Shown: piece by piece, positions 1-8,726 of the stretch
Numbering within the stretch: position 1 is the stretch's first letter
Layout: each line of letters starts with the position of its first letter
DNA from: an uncultured Porphyromonas sp.
GTDB lineage: Bacteria; Bacteroidota; Bacteroidia; Bacteroidales; Porphyromonadaceae
Reading direction: 5' to 3'
DNA length: 43,672 nt
Assembly: GCA_900539155.1 (NCBI GenBank)
Contig: UQBE01000012.1
Location: forward strand, 1 to 43,672
Translations under genes and position numbers: made by a program
The notes under the pieces: model-generated
Databases searched by the model: none
What the model was told of the DNA's origin: nothing
Seen by the model: the letters and a program-made list of their open reading frames with translations, nothing else

Positions 1-247
1 TTTCTTCCCCACGTGGAAAATAAAAATTCTCCACCTGGATATTTCAAAATATCCAGGTGGAGAATCCGTTTTCTCCGACATAGTGCCGTTTTGATATGTA
101 GTCGAGTCTAAATTATTGTGGCAATCCAGCGTTGCATTTTTTCAGCCTGGGGTGACGCATCGTAATCGCTCTGTCAGAAGCTACACATAGCGACCAGCGA
201 AGAGTAGAGAGGTCGACGAGCTCATCGTATCTAATGCGTCAGCCCTG
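1..247. mobile_element. Miniature inverted-repeat element, copy A (right part; left end outside window)
   Basis: This stretch aligns with the right half of copy B (about 24901-25147) almost throughout and ends at 247 with the same terminal sequence TGCGTCAGCCCTG. It holds three palindromic units at 9-16, 31-38 and 53-60 (CCACGTGG, CCACCTGG, CCAGGTGG), spaced exactly 22 bp. Units two and three form a 19-bp perfect stem (26-44 with 47-65). The 139-247 part resembles the left-end module of copy B. The left terminus and any target duplication lie outside the window, so transposition cannot be shown for this copy. Confidence 0.75.
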
Positions 248-282
248 CGGAGGAGCATTTGACTTCTGCGGAGGCGTGGAAA

Positions 283-344
283 GTTTCCAAGGGTGGAAAG
301 TAAAGTTTCCAAGGGTGGAAAATTATTTTTCCAGCGGTGGAAAT
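283..344. repeat. Palindrome array, three 18-bp units at 22-bp pitch
   Basis: Units start at 283, 305 and 327. The first two are nearly identical (core TTTCCAAGGGTGGAAA) and the third is TTTTCCAGCGGTGGAAAT. Each is an imperfect palindrome separated from the next by 4 bases. The array lies just outside element copy A and downstream of the glycosyltransferase operon. The pitch matches the other arrays in the window although the sequence differs. No gene is supported between 248 and 419; a weak hairpin at about 369-380 could end the minus-strand operon. Confidence 0.7.
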
Positions 345-419
345 GTATGGAAAGGGGAGGGGCGCACGGATGTGCGTCCTCACTGCGGGGAATATGAGAC
401 AGGGTGGAGTGGTGAGGCT

Positions 420-1148
420 TTATCGCTGACGGCGGAAGAGGAAGCTGACGTGCTGTGCCAGTGCTGTGAACCAGCCGTACCGACGAGCCATAATGCGAAG
501 CCGCTCGAGGAGCGAGGCGCGGTGGTTGCGTGTGGTGACCCCTTCGTTGAGGTAGTTGACGAGATAGTCGTCGATGCGGTACTGGCTCTGAATGGTGTCG
601 ATGATTTTGATGCACCAGTCGTAGTCTGCCGAGTAGCGATAGCGCAGGTCGTAGAGGGGCGCGAGCGAGCGTCGTGGTATGAAGGCTTGGTGGCAGATGA
701 GCATACCATTGGCAAAGGAGTGCTGCGTCAGCTGATGGGGTGGGCGCAACTGACGAGGATGGAGGTCCTGGTAAGTAGCGTCCACAATCATCGTGTCGCC
801 ATAGAGGAGGTCTGGTCGGTGTGTCTCGAGTGCGGTGCAGACGGTGCGAACGGTGTCGGGTGTGCGTAGCGTGTCGCCCGCATTGAGATACCAGATGTAG
901 GTGCCGGTGGCATGACGCAACCCTTTATTCATCGCATCGTAGAGTCCTCGGTCAGGCTCGGAGTGGACGGTGGCACGAGGGTAGAGTGTCTGGACGAGCG
1001 AGAGCGTCTTGTCTTGGGAAGCTCCGTCTATGACGAGGTACTCAAAGCTCTGGTCGCTCTGCTCGGCAAGGCTACGCAGGGTGGGTGCTATGGTTGCCTC
1101 CGCATTGTAGCAGATGGTGATGATGGTCAGTAGTGGTGTAGTGGTCAT
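420..1148 (-). CDS. Family 2 glycosyltransferase
   Basis: Predicted GT-A fold glycosyltransferase of 242 residues that would move a sugar from a nucleotide-sugar donor to a surface glycan acceptor at the cytoplasmic face. The N-terminus carries the family signature ITICYNAEATIAPTL (about 9-23), followed by VIDGASQDKT (about 39-48), SEPDRGLYDAMNKGL (about 63-77) and NAGD (about 89-92) in the place of the metal-binding motif. This arrangement is typical of WcaA-like GT2 enzymes acting on polysaccharide or LPS. Its start overlaps the stop of the upstream GT4 gene in an ATGA, so the two are probably translationally coupled. Donor and acceptor cannot be told from the sequence. It is the last gene of the minus-strand run. 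Confidence 0.88.
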   Translation of the reverse strand: MTTTPLLTIITICYNAEATIAPTLRSLAEQSDQSFEYLVIDGASQDKTLSLVQTLYPRATVHSEPDRGLYDAMNKGLRHATGTYIWYLNAGDTLRTPDTVRTVCTALETHRPDLLYGDTMIVDATYQDLHPRQLRPPHQLTQHSFANGMLICHQAFIPRRSLAPLYDLRYRYSADYDWCIKIIDTIQSQYRIDDYLVNYLNEGVTTRNHRASLLERLRIMARRYGWFTALAQHVSFLFRRQR

Positions 1149-2398
1149 GGCTTGGCACGCTGTATGTCATCTATTAACTGGGCGTAAAGCTGGGCATATT
1201 GCTGTGCGATGTCAGTGGGGGCGAAGCGCAGTGCGGAGGCTCGGCACGCTTCGGGCTGGTAGTCTGTAGCACCTGTGAAGTGCTTCCATAGTGCGGCAGC
1301 CATGGCTTGTGGAGCGTCGTGCGCTACAAGTGCACCGTTGACTCCATCAATGACTATATCAGCGGGACCTCCCGAGTCTCTGGCGATGACGGGCGTACCG
1401 CAGGCGAGCGACTCTAGGAGTGTCTGACCGAAGCTCTCGCTCTCACTGGTTGAGATGAGGACGGAGCTCTCTGCGTAAAGTGAGCTGAGCCACGCTACAT
1501 CGGAGATGCTACCTAAGTGCTGTACGGGTAGAGGAATCTGGTTGAGTAGTTCGTGATTTGCCAGGGTACCGACGAGTGTGAGCTGCATTTGCGCTGTCTG
1601 CACGCCCGCCAGCTGGGCTAGCTGTCGCATAGCATCGACGAGGTAGTTCCACCCTTTGATGGGGTCATCAAGACGCGTCGCTACGAAGATGATGCGATAG
1701 AGCTCTCGCTCGCTTGTGGCTCTCGTCTCCTGCATCTGCGCCTGCTGGTAGTAGTGGGCGGAGAGGACGTTGCCGATGGTGCTGACGCCTAGGCGTGGCA
1801 CGATGGAGGAGCGGGTGACTGCATTGCCCAGGCTACTGGAGACGGTGACCAGGTAAATAGGGTAGTGCGCCATTAGTTCGGCTTTGCGCTGCTGTACTCG
1901 TCGGTCTAGTCGGAGCAGGGGGGCGGACAGTTCACCAGGCTTGGTCGCCATCTGCTCGATGCCCTGCACCCACCAGTAGTCATGCAGGGTGATGACGACG
2001 GGTAGACCAAGCTTGCAGAGCTCCTCAATGGTGCGGAGCGAGAGGAAGGCGTGCTGCGTCCAGTGCAGGTGAAGGATATCTATATTTGCGAGATAAGGGC
2101 GCAGGGCGTGTATGGAGATGCCGAGCCGACCTAGAGAGGTCTTGAAGGTTTGCTCACGATTGAATCCGTTGAGCAGGGCAACGAGGGCGCGCTCGCTCCA
2201 AAGCTTACATTGCCAAGCTCGGTAAAGCCTCCGATCATTGCCTAGGGTGTGTACAGCTGGTAGGGACTCCGAGCTCGGAGCCATGAGCAGTAGCTCAGCG
2301 TCTAGCCCGTAGCTACGCTCAGCCTCTAGCAGTCGCAGGGCTGCGACGCCGGCACCGCTCTTAGCCCCATAAGTGCTGAGGTGTAGTACCCTTGTCAC
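1145..2398 (-). CDS. Family 4 (group 1) glycosyltransferase
   Basis: Predicted GT-B retaining glycosyltransferase of 417 residues. The N-terminal half begins MTRVLHLSTYGAKSGAGVAA, a typical acceptor-domain start. The C-terminal half has the donor-binding ESFGQTLLESLACGTPVIA (about 319-337, an E-x7-E arrangement) and a GGPADIVIDGVNGALV stretch after it. The family builds surface polysaccharide or LPS. It starts 2 bases after the msrAB stop and overlaps the GT2 gene by 4 bases, so the two enzymes probably act on the same glycan. The sugar is unknown. Finding glycosyltransferases behind msrAB and serB rather than in a large glycan cluster is a little unusual. Confidence 0.88.
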   Translation of the reverse strand: MTRVLHLSTYGAKSGAGVAALRLLEAERSYGLDAELLLMAPSSESLPAVHTLGNDRRLYRAWQCKLWSERALVALLNGFNREQTFKTSLGRLGISIHALRPYLANIDILHLHWTQHAFLSLRTIEELCKLGLPVVITLHDYWWVQGIEQMATKPGELSAPLLRLDRRVQQRKAELMAHYPIYLVTVSSSLGNAVTRSSIVPRLGVSTIGNVLSAHYYQQAQMQETRATSERELYRIIFVATRLDDPIKGWNYLVDAMRQLAQLAGVQTAQMQLTLVGTLANHELLNQIPLPVQHLGSISDVAWLSSLYAESSVLISTSESESFGQTLLESLACGTPVIARDSGGPADIVIDGVNGALVAHDAPQAMAAALWKHFTGATDYQPEACRASALRFAPTDIAQQYAQLYAQLIDDIQRAKP

Positions 2399-2400
2399 AG

Positions 2401-3444
2401 TTACTTCTTGAAGTAGCGCAGGTAGTCGCCATACCCCTCAGCCTCTAGGCTGTCTAAGGGGACGAAGCGCAGCGCAGCACTGTTGATACAGTAGCGTAGC
2501 CCGCCTAGCTCGATGGGACCATCCTCAAAGAGGTGTCCGAGGTGAGCATCGGAATCTTTGCTACGTACCTCGGTACGCACCATGCCGTGTGAGCGGTCGG
2601 TCGACTCTTTGATGAGCTGGTCGTCAATAGGCTTTGCGAAGGCGGGCCAACCGCAACCCGAGTCAAACTTGTCCAAGCTGAGGAAGAGTGGCTTGCCAGA
2701 GACGACATCTACATAGATTCCTGCCTCGGAGAGGTCGTAGTACTCATTGTCAAAGGGTGGCTCCGTGCCAGCCTCCTGCGTCACGTGATACTGCATCGGC
2801 GTGAGACGCTTGCGAAGTGCCTCGTGGTCTACGTAGCGTACGTAGCTCTCCCGCGCTATCTGCGTACGGCCGATGTGACAGTAACCTCCTGGGTTCTTGC
2901 GTAGATACTCCTGATGGTATCTCTCGGCTGGGTAGTAGTTGCTCAGGGGCTTGCACTCTACCACGACGGGGTCGGCATAAGCCTGCTGTAGTGAGGTGAG
3001 TGCCTTCTCAATGATGGGTCGCTGCTCCTCTTTAGTATAGTATATGCCGGTGCGGTACTGGGTCCCGTGGTCGGCGCCTTGACGATTGAGCGTGGTGGGG
3101 TTGATGACGGTGAAGTACCGCTCTAGGATAAAGCTTAGTGGCACACGCCCTGCGTCGTAAATCACCAGCAGCGTCTCGGCAAAGCCCGTTTCGCCTGTAC
3201 AGACCTCTTCGTAGGAGGGCTGACGTCCGAGCGTGCCATTGGCATAGCCTACCTCGGTCGAGATGACTCCATCCACCTCCTCAAAGAAGGCTTGCATACC
3301 CCAGAAGCATCCTCCAGCGAGGTAGACGGTGTCGAGCTCCTGAGGTTGTCCCTTTTCTCTAGACATAGCGTTAGTGAGGATAATGGTCGTGCAGCTTATA
3401 ATCAATGCAAGTGCGACCCACTTTGTACGGTTTGATAAGGTCAT
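2401..3444 (-). CDS. msrAB: Bifunctional peptide methionine sulfoxide reductase MsrA/MsrB
   Basis: Fusion enzyme that repairs oxidised methionine in proteins: MsrA reduces the S-sulfoxide and MsrB the R-sulfoxide. The MsrA active site is GGCFWG (about 44-49). The MsrB part has DSGCGWPAF (about 259-267) and RYCINSAALRF near the C-terminus with the catalytic cysteine. The CxxC zinc pairs seen in many MsrB proteins are not visible. The chosen start gives an N-terminal hydrophobic stretch (about 9-26) that could anchor or export the protein, but it overlaps the Dabb gene by 74 bases. An internal ATG at 3366, just after the Dabb stop, would give a cytoplasmic form. The choice is not settled. Confidence 0.93.
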   Translation of the reverse strand: MTLSNRTKWVALALIISCTTIILTNAMSREKGQPQELDTVYLAGGCFWGMQAFFEEVDGVISTEVGYANGTLGRQPSYEEVCTGETGFAETLLVIYDAGRVPLSFILERYFTVINPTTLNRQGADHGTQYRTGIYYTKEEQRPIIEKALTSLQQAYADPVVVECKPLSNYYPAERYHQEYLRKNPGGYCHIGRTQIARESYVRYVDHEALRKRLTPMQYHVTQEAGTEPPFDNEYYDLSEAGIYVDVVSGKPLFLSLDKFDSGCGWPAFAKPIDDQLIKESTDRSHGMVRTEVRSKDSDAHLGHLFEDGPIELGGLRYCINSAALRFVPLDSLEAEGYGDYLRYFKK

Positions 3445-3691
3445 TTACGATCTGGACATGAGCGGGATGTGTGGCATAAGCTGATAGAGCCTCTAGGTCC
3501 TCTACATCAGCCTGGAGCATGAAGGTGGACTCCTCACTGGGGTTGCAGTTGAAGAAGACTTCCATCGACTCCAACTCGAGGATCTGCTCGGGAAGGTCCT
3601 CGAGGAGGCTCTCAATCTTCTTCAGGTGAGCCTGCTGCTCCTCAGCGGAACCGGGTAGTTGTAGCGTGAAGATGACGCAATGACGTATCAT
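3371..3691 (-). CDS. Dabb (stress-responsive alpha/beta barrel) domain protein
   Basis: A 106-residue protein beginning MIRHCVIFTL, the usual N-terminal strand of the dimeric A/B barrel (Dabb) family, with a histidine in the expected early position and the family's closing RTCIDYKL near the end. Members form small dimeric barrels; some are stress-induced and some are enzymes, so no reaction can be assigned. It lies 29 bases after serB in the same direction and overlaps the annotated start of msrAB. Its conserved C-terminus lies within the overlap, which argues that this reading frame is real there. Confidence 0.8.
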   Translation of the reverse strand: MIRHCVIFTLQLPGSAEEQQAHLKKIESLLEDLPEQILELESMEVFFNCNPSEESTFMLQADVEDLEALSAYATHPAHVQIVNDLIKPYKVGRTCIDYKLHDHYPH

Positions 3692-3720
3692 AATTAATAG
3701 GGGAGTGAAGGGTTAGACGA

Positions 3721-5010
3721 TTAGTGGTGGGGAAAGAGTGTCGAGCAGGTGCCATCCTTCATGCACTCTATCATCTGCTCATCAAAGAGCGAGTCCTTGT
3801 AACCAAGGAAGTAAAGGATGCCATCGAGACCAACGGACGAGATACGCTGCTCGGCACTTGCCTTGACCTTGGGCTTAGCGTGAAAGGCGATACCTAGTCC
3901 AGCTAGCGAAAGCATCGGTAGGTCGTTGGCGCCATCGCCTACAGCTACCGTCTGCATGAGGTCCACACGCTCTACCTGAGCGATCAGACGAAGCAGGTCA
4001 GCCTTGCGACGCCCATCGACCACGTCGCCTACGTAACGACCCGTGAGCTTGCCATCGGCCACCTCTAGCTCGTTGGCGTAGACATAGTCTATGTCAAACT
4101 TCTTCTGCAGGTAATGGCCGAAGTAGGTGAAGCCTCCCGAGAGGATAGCGGTCTTGTAGCCCATCACCTTGAGCGTGCGCATGAGTCGCTCACACCCCTC
4201 GGTAATGGGGAGGTTGTGCGCTATATCCTCCATGACAGAGACGTCGAGCCCCTTGAGCAGAGCGACACGCTCTGTAAAGCTCTCGATGAAGTCTATCTCA
4301 CCACGCATAGCTCGCTCGGTGATTGCCTTGACCTGGTCGCCCACGCCAGCTCTCATAGCCAGCTCGTCGATCACCTCGGTTTGAATCAGTGTCGAGTCCA
4401 TATCGAAGCAGATCAGGCGACGCATACGGCGAAACATACTCTCCCTCTGGAAGGAGATATCCATATCAAGCTCGCCACTCATCTGCAGGAGGTCTAGCTG
4501 GAAGGTGTGGACATCCTTGATATTGCCACGCATGGAAAACTCGATGCTCGCCATCGGTGCCTGCTGCATTGGGTCAAGCGGAATACGACCCGTGAGGCGG
4601 CGGATGTTATCAATGTTAAGCCCCTGATCGGCAGCCGCGCCAGCCACAGCCGATAGCATCTCAGCTGTCATCTTGCGCGCTACGACGGTGATGATGTAGC
4701 GATTTTTGCCTTGGGCATTGACCCACTCCCCGTATTCGGTTGTAGAGATAGGGGTAAAGCGTATCTGTACATCAAGTTCGTACCCCTTGAAGAGTAGATC
4801 CTTCAGTACAGAGCCTGAGTCATTCTCGTTCATCTGGAAGAGGATGCCCAGGTTGAGGTGACTATGTATGTCGGACTGGCCGATGTCTAGGATATATGCG
4901 CCATGCTCTGCGAGGATGCTCATGAGCGAAGCGGTCACGCCTGGGCGATCGTAGCCCTGTATGGTCGCTAGCATTAGTTTGCCCTGAGCATTTAGTAATG
5001 GTGTGTTCAT
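3721..5010 (-). CDS. serB: Phosphoserine phosphatase with tandem ACT domains
   Basis: Catalyses the last step of serine synthesis, hydrolysing O-phosphoserine. Two ACT-like regulatory regions (about 11-60 and 103-165) precede a HAD phosphatase domain. HAD motif I is CFDMDSTL with the nucleophile D203 and acid D205; motif II is ILSGGFTYFG; the last motif is VGDGANDLPM. Length (429) fits the ACT-containing form in Bacteroidota. In Porphyromonas gingivalis a SerB protein is known to be released and to help invasion of host cells; whether this orthologue does so is inference. It is first in a minus-strand run with the Dabb gene, msrAB and two glycosyltransferases, behind a -7 box at 5055-5062. 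Confidence 0.95.
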   Translation of the reverse strand: MNTPLLNAQGKLMLATIQGYDRPGVTASLMSILAEHGAYILDIGQSDIHSHLNLGILFQMNENDSGSVLKDLLFKGYELDVQIRFTPISTTEYGEWVNAQGKNRYIITVVARKMTAEMLSAVAGAAADQGLNIDNIRRLTGRIPLDPMQQAPMASIEFSMRGNIKDVHTFQLDLLQMSGELDMDISFQRESMFRRMRRLICFDMDSTLIQTEVIDELAMRAGVGDQVKAITERAMRGEIDFIESFTERVALLKGLDVSVMEDIAHNLPITEGCERLMRTLKVMGYKTAILSGGFTYFGHYLQKKFDIDYVYANELEVADGKLTGRYVGDVVDGRRKADLLRLIAQVERVDLMQTVAVGDGANDLPMLSLAGLGIAFHAKPKVKASAEQRISSVGLDGILYFLGYKDSLFDEQMIECMKDGTCSTLFPHH

Positions 5011-5054
5011 CTGATTAGGTTGAGAAATGTCGTTAGGATAATGGTTTTGCTCCC

Positions 5055-5062
5055 CAAAGGTA
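5055..5062 (-). promoter_or_regulatory. -7 box of serB promoter
   Basis: Read on the minus strand this is TACCTTTG, matching the Bacteroidota TAnnTTTG element, about 45 bases before the serB start. A good -33 TTTG at the normal distance is not evident. Confidence 0.6.
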
Positions 5063-5126
5063 GTGAAAAATCCAAACTCTAGTTGCTCTGCTTTGTTTGC
5101 AAGCGAGTGAGGTGCTGCTTTACAAT

Positions 5127-5179
5127 GCGACGACTTAACCGCAAGAACATTGTGTCGAGAGTTAAGTTGTCGCTTTTTT
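5127..5179 (+). other. Inverted repeat followed by a T-run between serB and mscS
   Basis: GCGACGACTTAAC at 5127-5139 pairs with GTTAAGTTGTCGC at 5161-5173 (12 of 13), followed by six T. It looks like an intrinsic terminator on the plus strand, yet no plus-strand gene ends upstream and the mscS -7 box follows directly. It may stop antisense transcription entering mscS or serve as an operator. Confidence 0.45.
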
Positions 5180-5180
5180 G

Positions 5181-5188
5181 TACCTTTG
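5181..5188 (+). promoter_or_regulatory. -7 box upstream of mscS
   Basis: TACCTTTG matches the Bacteroidota -7 consensus. It would start a transcript around 5195, about 50 bases before the mscS ATG. No well-spaced -33 box is seen. Confidence 0.55.
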
Positions 5189-5247
5189 GCTCTGCTAACT
5201 GAGTGCTATCTCAAATAAGAGCGACAGCACCAACTATATAGAAGTAT

Positions 5248-6174
5248 ATGCCTGAAATAAATCCAGAAGACATTGTCATCCTCGACTCGACGGCTCTCAC
5301 CAAGGAGGAAATCGTCGATAGTATCGTCAACTTTAACCTAGCCGACACGCTCGGATCATGGGTCGATAAAGCACTTGACATAGGTATCCGCGTACTCCTA
5401 GCACTTGTCATATTCTATGTAGGTCGCTGGCTGATAGATCTTATCATGAAGGGGGTCACCCGACTCCTGGACAGGCGTGTCGAGGCGCTTGGCTTGCGAC
5501 ACTTCGTCCGTTCGATAGCGCGTGCTGGACTCTGGATTATACTGGTCATCGTGGTAATCAACATCCTGGGCTTTGCCGCGGTATCCTTTGCCGCATTGCT
5601 CGCCTCTCTCGGTGTCGCCATCGGTATGGCACTCTCAGGGCAGCTGCAGAACTTTGCGGGTGGAGCTATCATCCTGATCACGCACCCTTTCCGCATTGGC
5701 GACTACATCATCTATCAAGATGTAGAGGGTACGGTACAAGATATCGGTATCTTCCACACCTCTATCACCACTGTCGACAATACGAAGATTTACCTCCCCA
5801 ATGGTAATCTGAGTACTAACGTAATCAAAAACACCTCCGAGATGTCCACTAGACGGTGTCAGTGGAAGTTTCTCGTGGACTACGACGTGCCGTTCGAGCG
5901 TGCTAAGAGCATCCTTCTAGCGGAGCTACTCAAGGACCCACGCATCCTACAGGATCAAGGCGTGCTAGCCGTAATCTCGGATATGACGGAGAGCAACTAT
6001 ACCATCATGATCCGTGTATGGTGTGCTAATGCGGATATGTGGGATCTCTTCTGGGACTTTAATGGTAGAGCCACCGAGCTCTTTGCTGGCGAAGGCTTCC
6101 CACGTCCATACTCCAAGGTCGAGCTGCGTAACAGCACTCCATATAATAATAAAGAGACTGAGTCTCACGACTAG
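5248..6174 (+). CDS. MscS-family small-conductance mechanosensitive channel
   Basis: Inner-membrane channel that opens under membrane tension to release solutes on osmotic downshift. The protein (308 residues) has hydrophobic segments at about 47-70, 88-108 and 112-140. The last carries the glycine/alanine-rich pore helix typical of MscS (AALLASLGVAIGMALSGQ) followed by NFAGG, then HPFRIGDYI at the start of the beta domain. The cytoplasmic vestibule follows to the C-terminus. It has the short MscS core with an acidic N-terminal extension. It is 62 bases ahead of pheT and may share its transcript. Confidence 0.93.
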   Translation: MPEINPEDIVILDSTALTKEEIVDSIVNFNLADTLGSWVDKALDIGIRVLLALVIFYVGRWLIDLIMKGVTRLLDRRVEALGLRHFVRSIARAGLWIILVIVVINILGFAAVSFAALLASLGVAIGMALSGQLQNFAGGAIILITHPFRIGDYIIYQDVEGTVQDIGIFHTSITTVDNTKIYLPNGNLSTNVIKNTSEMSTRRCQWKFLVDYDVPFERAKSILLAELLKDPRILQDQGVLAVISDMTESNYTIMIRVWCANADMWDLFWDFNGRATELFAGEGFPRPYSKVELRNSTPYNNKETESHD

Positions 6175-6236
6175 TCTCTTCTGTCTCGCTTTATAACTCT
6201 ATTCATCGGCTCCTAGAGAGCCTATGTCTGATTCGT

Positions 6237-8726
6237 ATGAATATATCTTTCAACTGGTTACAGCAATACCTACCTCGTCTAGAGGGTTATAATCCAAATG
6301 AAGTAGCGGAGACGCTCACGGCCATCGGTCTCGAGGTGGCTGGCGTCGAGGAGACCGAGTCGGTACGAGGCGGTCTGCGTGGTGTCGTCATAGGGCGCAC
6401 TCTCACTTGCATCCCCCATCCTAACTCCGACCACCTGCACATCTGCACGGTCGATCTCGGCGAGGAAGAGCCTGTGCAGATCGTCTGTGGAGCACCCAAT
6501 GTGGCTGCTGGTCAGACGGTCGTCGTCGCAACCGTCGGCACCACCCTATACGGACCCGATGGCGAAGCTTTTAAGATCAAGAAGTCTAAGCTACGTGGCG
6601 AGCCTAGTATGGGTATGATTTGCTCGCAAGTCGAGATAGGTATGGGCTCCGACAGCTCTGGCATCTGGGTACTAGACGATGAGACGGTGCGGCCTGGGAC
6701 ACCGGCGGCTGACTACTTTGACCTAGCCAGTGACACCGTCATAGAGATAGACATAACGCCTAACCGTGTCGATGCGACCTCGCACTATGGCGTAGCGCGC
6801 GACCTAGCGGCTTACTACTCCTATCGTGATGGTCATGTAATCCGCGCAGAGCGTCCGACCCTTGCAAAGCCTCAGGCAGTCGATGCGAAGGCTCCTGCCA
6901 TACAGGTCGAGATGGAGGTCTCCGCTGAGGATTGCCCCCGCTATCAGGGGGTGACCATACGGGGGCTGCAGTGCGTCGAGAGTCCCGACTGGCTCAAGGA
7001 GAGACTACAAAGCATCGGGCAGCGCCCCATCAATGCGGTGGTAGATGTGACCAATTTCGTCTTACATGAGATCGGGCAACCGCTACACGCTTTTGACGCT
7101 CATAAGATTGCTGGTGGTAAGCTGCGCATAGCTCATCTACCAGCAGGTACACCCTTTACCACGCTAGATGGCGTAGAGCATAAGCTCACAGGGATGGAGA
7201 ATATGATCTGCGACAGCCAGCTCACACCGCTCTGTATCGGAGGCGTGATGGGTGGACTCGACTCGGGCGTGACGATGGAGACGACAGACATATTTATAGA
7301 GGCGGCAAACTTCAATCCGACGATCACACGTCGAGCTGCTCGAAGCCACGGACTGAGCACCGACTCCTCCTTCCGCTTCGAGCGTGGACTAGACCCCGAG
7401 GCGACCGACTGGGCGCTCCAGCGCGCTGTCTCCCTCATTATGGAGATCTGCGGAGGTACATTAGCAGGTGAGATGGTGGATCACTATCGTAAGCACCTTG
7501 ATTCTGTAGAGTTGACGATCTCTACAGACTATGTTTCTCGGGCTATCGGGCGCAACCTGACGGCTGACCAGCTACAGCTTATCTTAGAGGCTCTAGAGAT
7601 GTCTCCTAAGGCTGTGGCGGGTGATGCTTTTGCCATCTCAGTGCCTCGCTATCGCTACGATGTGACACGACCTGTGGATGTCGTCGAGGAGGTGCTACGC
7701 ATCTACGGCTACAATGCCGTCCCGCTATCGGGCTATGTGCATGCGAGTCTCTCTAAGCAGAGCAACCAAGACCATATCTATCACGCTCAGCTCAGGCTCT
7801 CGGAGCTACTCACAGGCTTTGGCTATCGAGAGATATTGAACAATTCGCTCACCTCTCGTCAATACTTTGAGGGGCAAAAGGCTTTTGACCCCGACCAGCT
7901 CGTACCGATAGAGAATCCGCTGAGCCAAGAGCTCAACGTGCTACGTCCCACCCTCCTCGTGGGCGGTCTAGAGACTATCTCTGACAATGTGCACCGCAAG
8001 CAACCCTACTGCGCACTCTATGAGTGGGGCAACGTCTACCGCTACAAGCAGAACGACCAGGTGGCTACTCCTCTAGACCAGTACACCCAGGCTCACAGAC
8101 TAGGATTGTGGCTCTCGGGCACGCTCATGCCAAATAGCTGGACGACCCCAGGCGAAGCGACCTCTCCCTATATGCTACGAGGGGTGGTCGAGAAGCTCCT
8201 AGCGCATATGGGCTTTGCACCAGAGGATTACTCTGTGTCTGTACCAGAGGATTGTCAAGACCTATGGCACGATGTCGTTTGTTACAAAGACGCTCAAGGT
8301 GCCCCCTTTGCTTATCTAGGTGTCGTGAGCAACTACTGGCTCACCAAGTGTGACATCAAGCAGCCTGTCTACTACGCCGAGCTATATATGGATAGTCTTA
8401 TGGCGCATCTGCTACAGCACAAGGTGGTCAGCACGGAACTAAGCAAGTACCCAACGGTGAAGCGTGACCTAGCTCTCCTCATCGACAACAACATCACCTA
8501 TGAGGCATTAGCTCGCACCGCCAGCAAGGCCGAGCGCAAGCTACTTCAGCGTGTCGAGCTCTTTGACGTTTACACAGGTAAGGAGCTACCTAAGGGCAAG
8601 AAGAGCTACGCGCTCAGCTTCTACCTACGTGACGACAAGGGTACCCTACGAGACGCCCAAATAGATGCTGCGATGAAGCGCATCTGGCAAGCCATCGAGC
8701 AGGAGTACCACGCCACGCTTCGCTAG
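6237..8726 (+). CDS. pheT: Phenylalanyl-tRNA synthetase beta subunit
   Basis: Beta chain of the alpha2-beta2 enzyme that charges tRNA-Phe. Length (829) is usual. It begins MNISFNWLQQYLP, followed by an OB-fold tRNA-binding domain (about 42-155, with HPNSDHLHIC and QIVCGAPN), the B3/B4 editing region, a B5 region and the catalytic-like core (EIDITPNRVDATSHYGVARD; RPTLLVGGLE). A ferredoxin-fold anticodon-binding domain closes it (about 735-829, starting near STELSKYPTVKRDLALL). The alpha subunit gene pheS is not adjacent in this window. It is followed after 77 bases by yebC. Confidence 0.97.
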   Translation: MNISFNWLQQYLPRLEGYNPNEVAETLTAIGLEVAGVEETESVRGGLRGVVIGRTLTCIPHPNSDHLHICTVDLGEEEPVQIVCGAPNVAAGQTVVVATVGTTLYGPDGEAFKIKKSKLRGEPSMGMICSQVEIGMGSDSSGIWVLDDETVRPGTPAADYFDLASDTVIEIDITPNRVDATSHYGVARDLAAYYSYRDGHVIRAERPTLAKPQAVDAKAPAIQVEMEVSAEDCPRYQGVTIRGLQCVESPDWLKERLQSIGQRPINAVVDVTNFVLHEIGQPLHAFDAHKIAGGKLRIAHLPAGTPFTTLDGVEHKLTGMENMICDSQLTPLCIGGVMGGLDSGVTMETTDIFIEAANFNPTITRRAARSHGLSTDSSFRFERGLDPEATDWALQRAVSLIMEICGGTLAGEMVDHYRKHLDSVELTISTDYVSRAIGRNLTADQLQLILEALEMSPKAVAGDAFAISVPRYRYDVTRPVDVVEEVLRIYGYNAVPLSGYVHASLSKQSNQDHIYHAQLRLSELLTGFGYREILNNSLTSRQYFEGQKAFDPDQLVPIENPLSQELNVLRPTLLVGGLETISDNVHRKQPYCALYEWGNVYRYKQNDQVATPLDQYTQAHRLGLWLSGTLMPNSWTTPGEATSPYMLRGVVEKLLAHMGFAPEDYSVSVPEDCQDLWHDVVCYKDAQGAPFAYLGVVSNYWLTKCDIKQPVYYAELYMDSLMAHLLQHKVVSTELSKYPTVKRDLALLIDNNITYEALARTASKAERKLLQRVELFDVYTGKELPKGKKSYALSFYLRDDKGTLRDAQIDAAMKRIWQAIEQEYHATLR

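Noticed and set aside
234..869. 211-codon plus-strand gene
   Set aside because: It runs antisense to the convincing GT2 gene and across the palindrome array.
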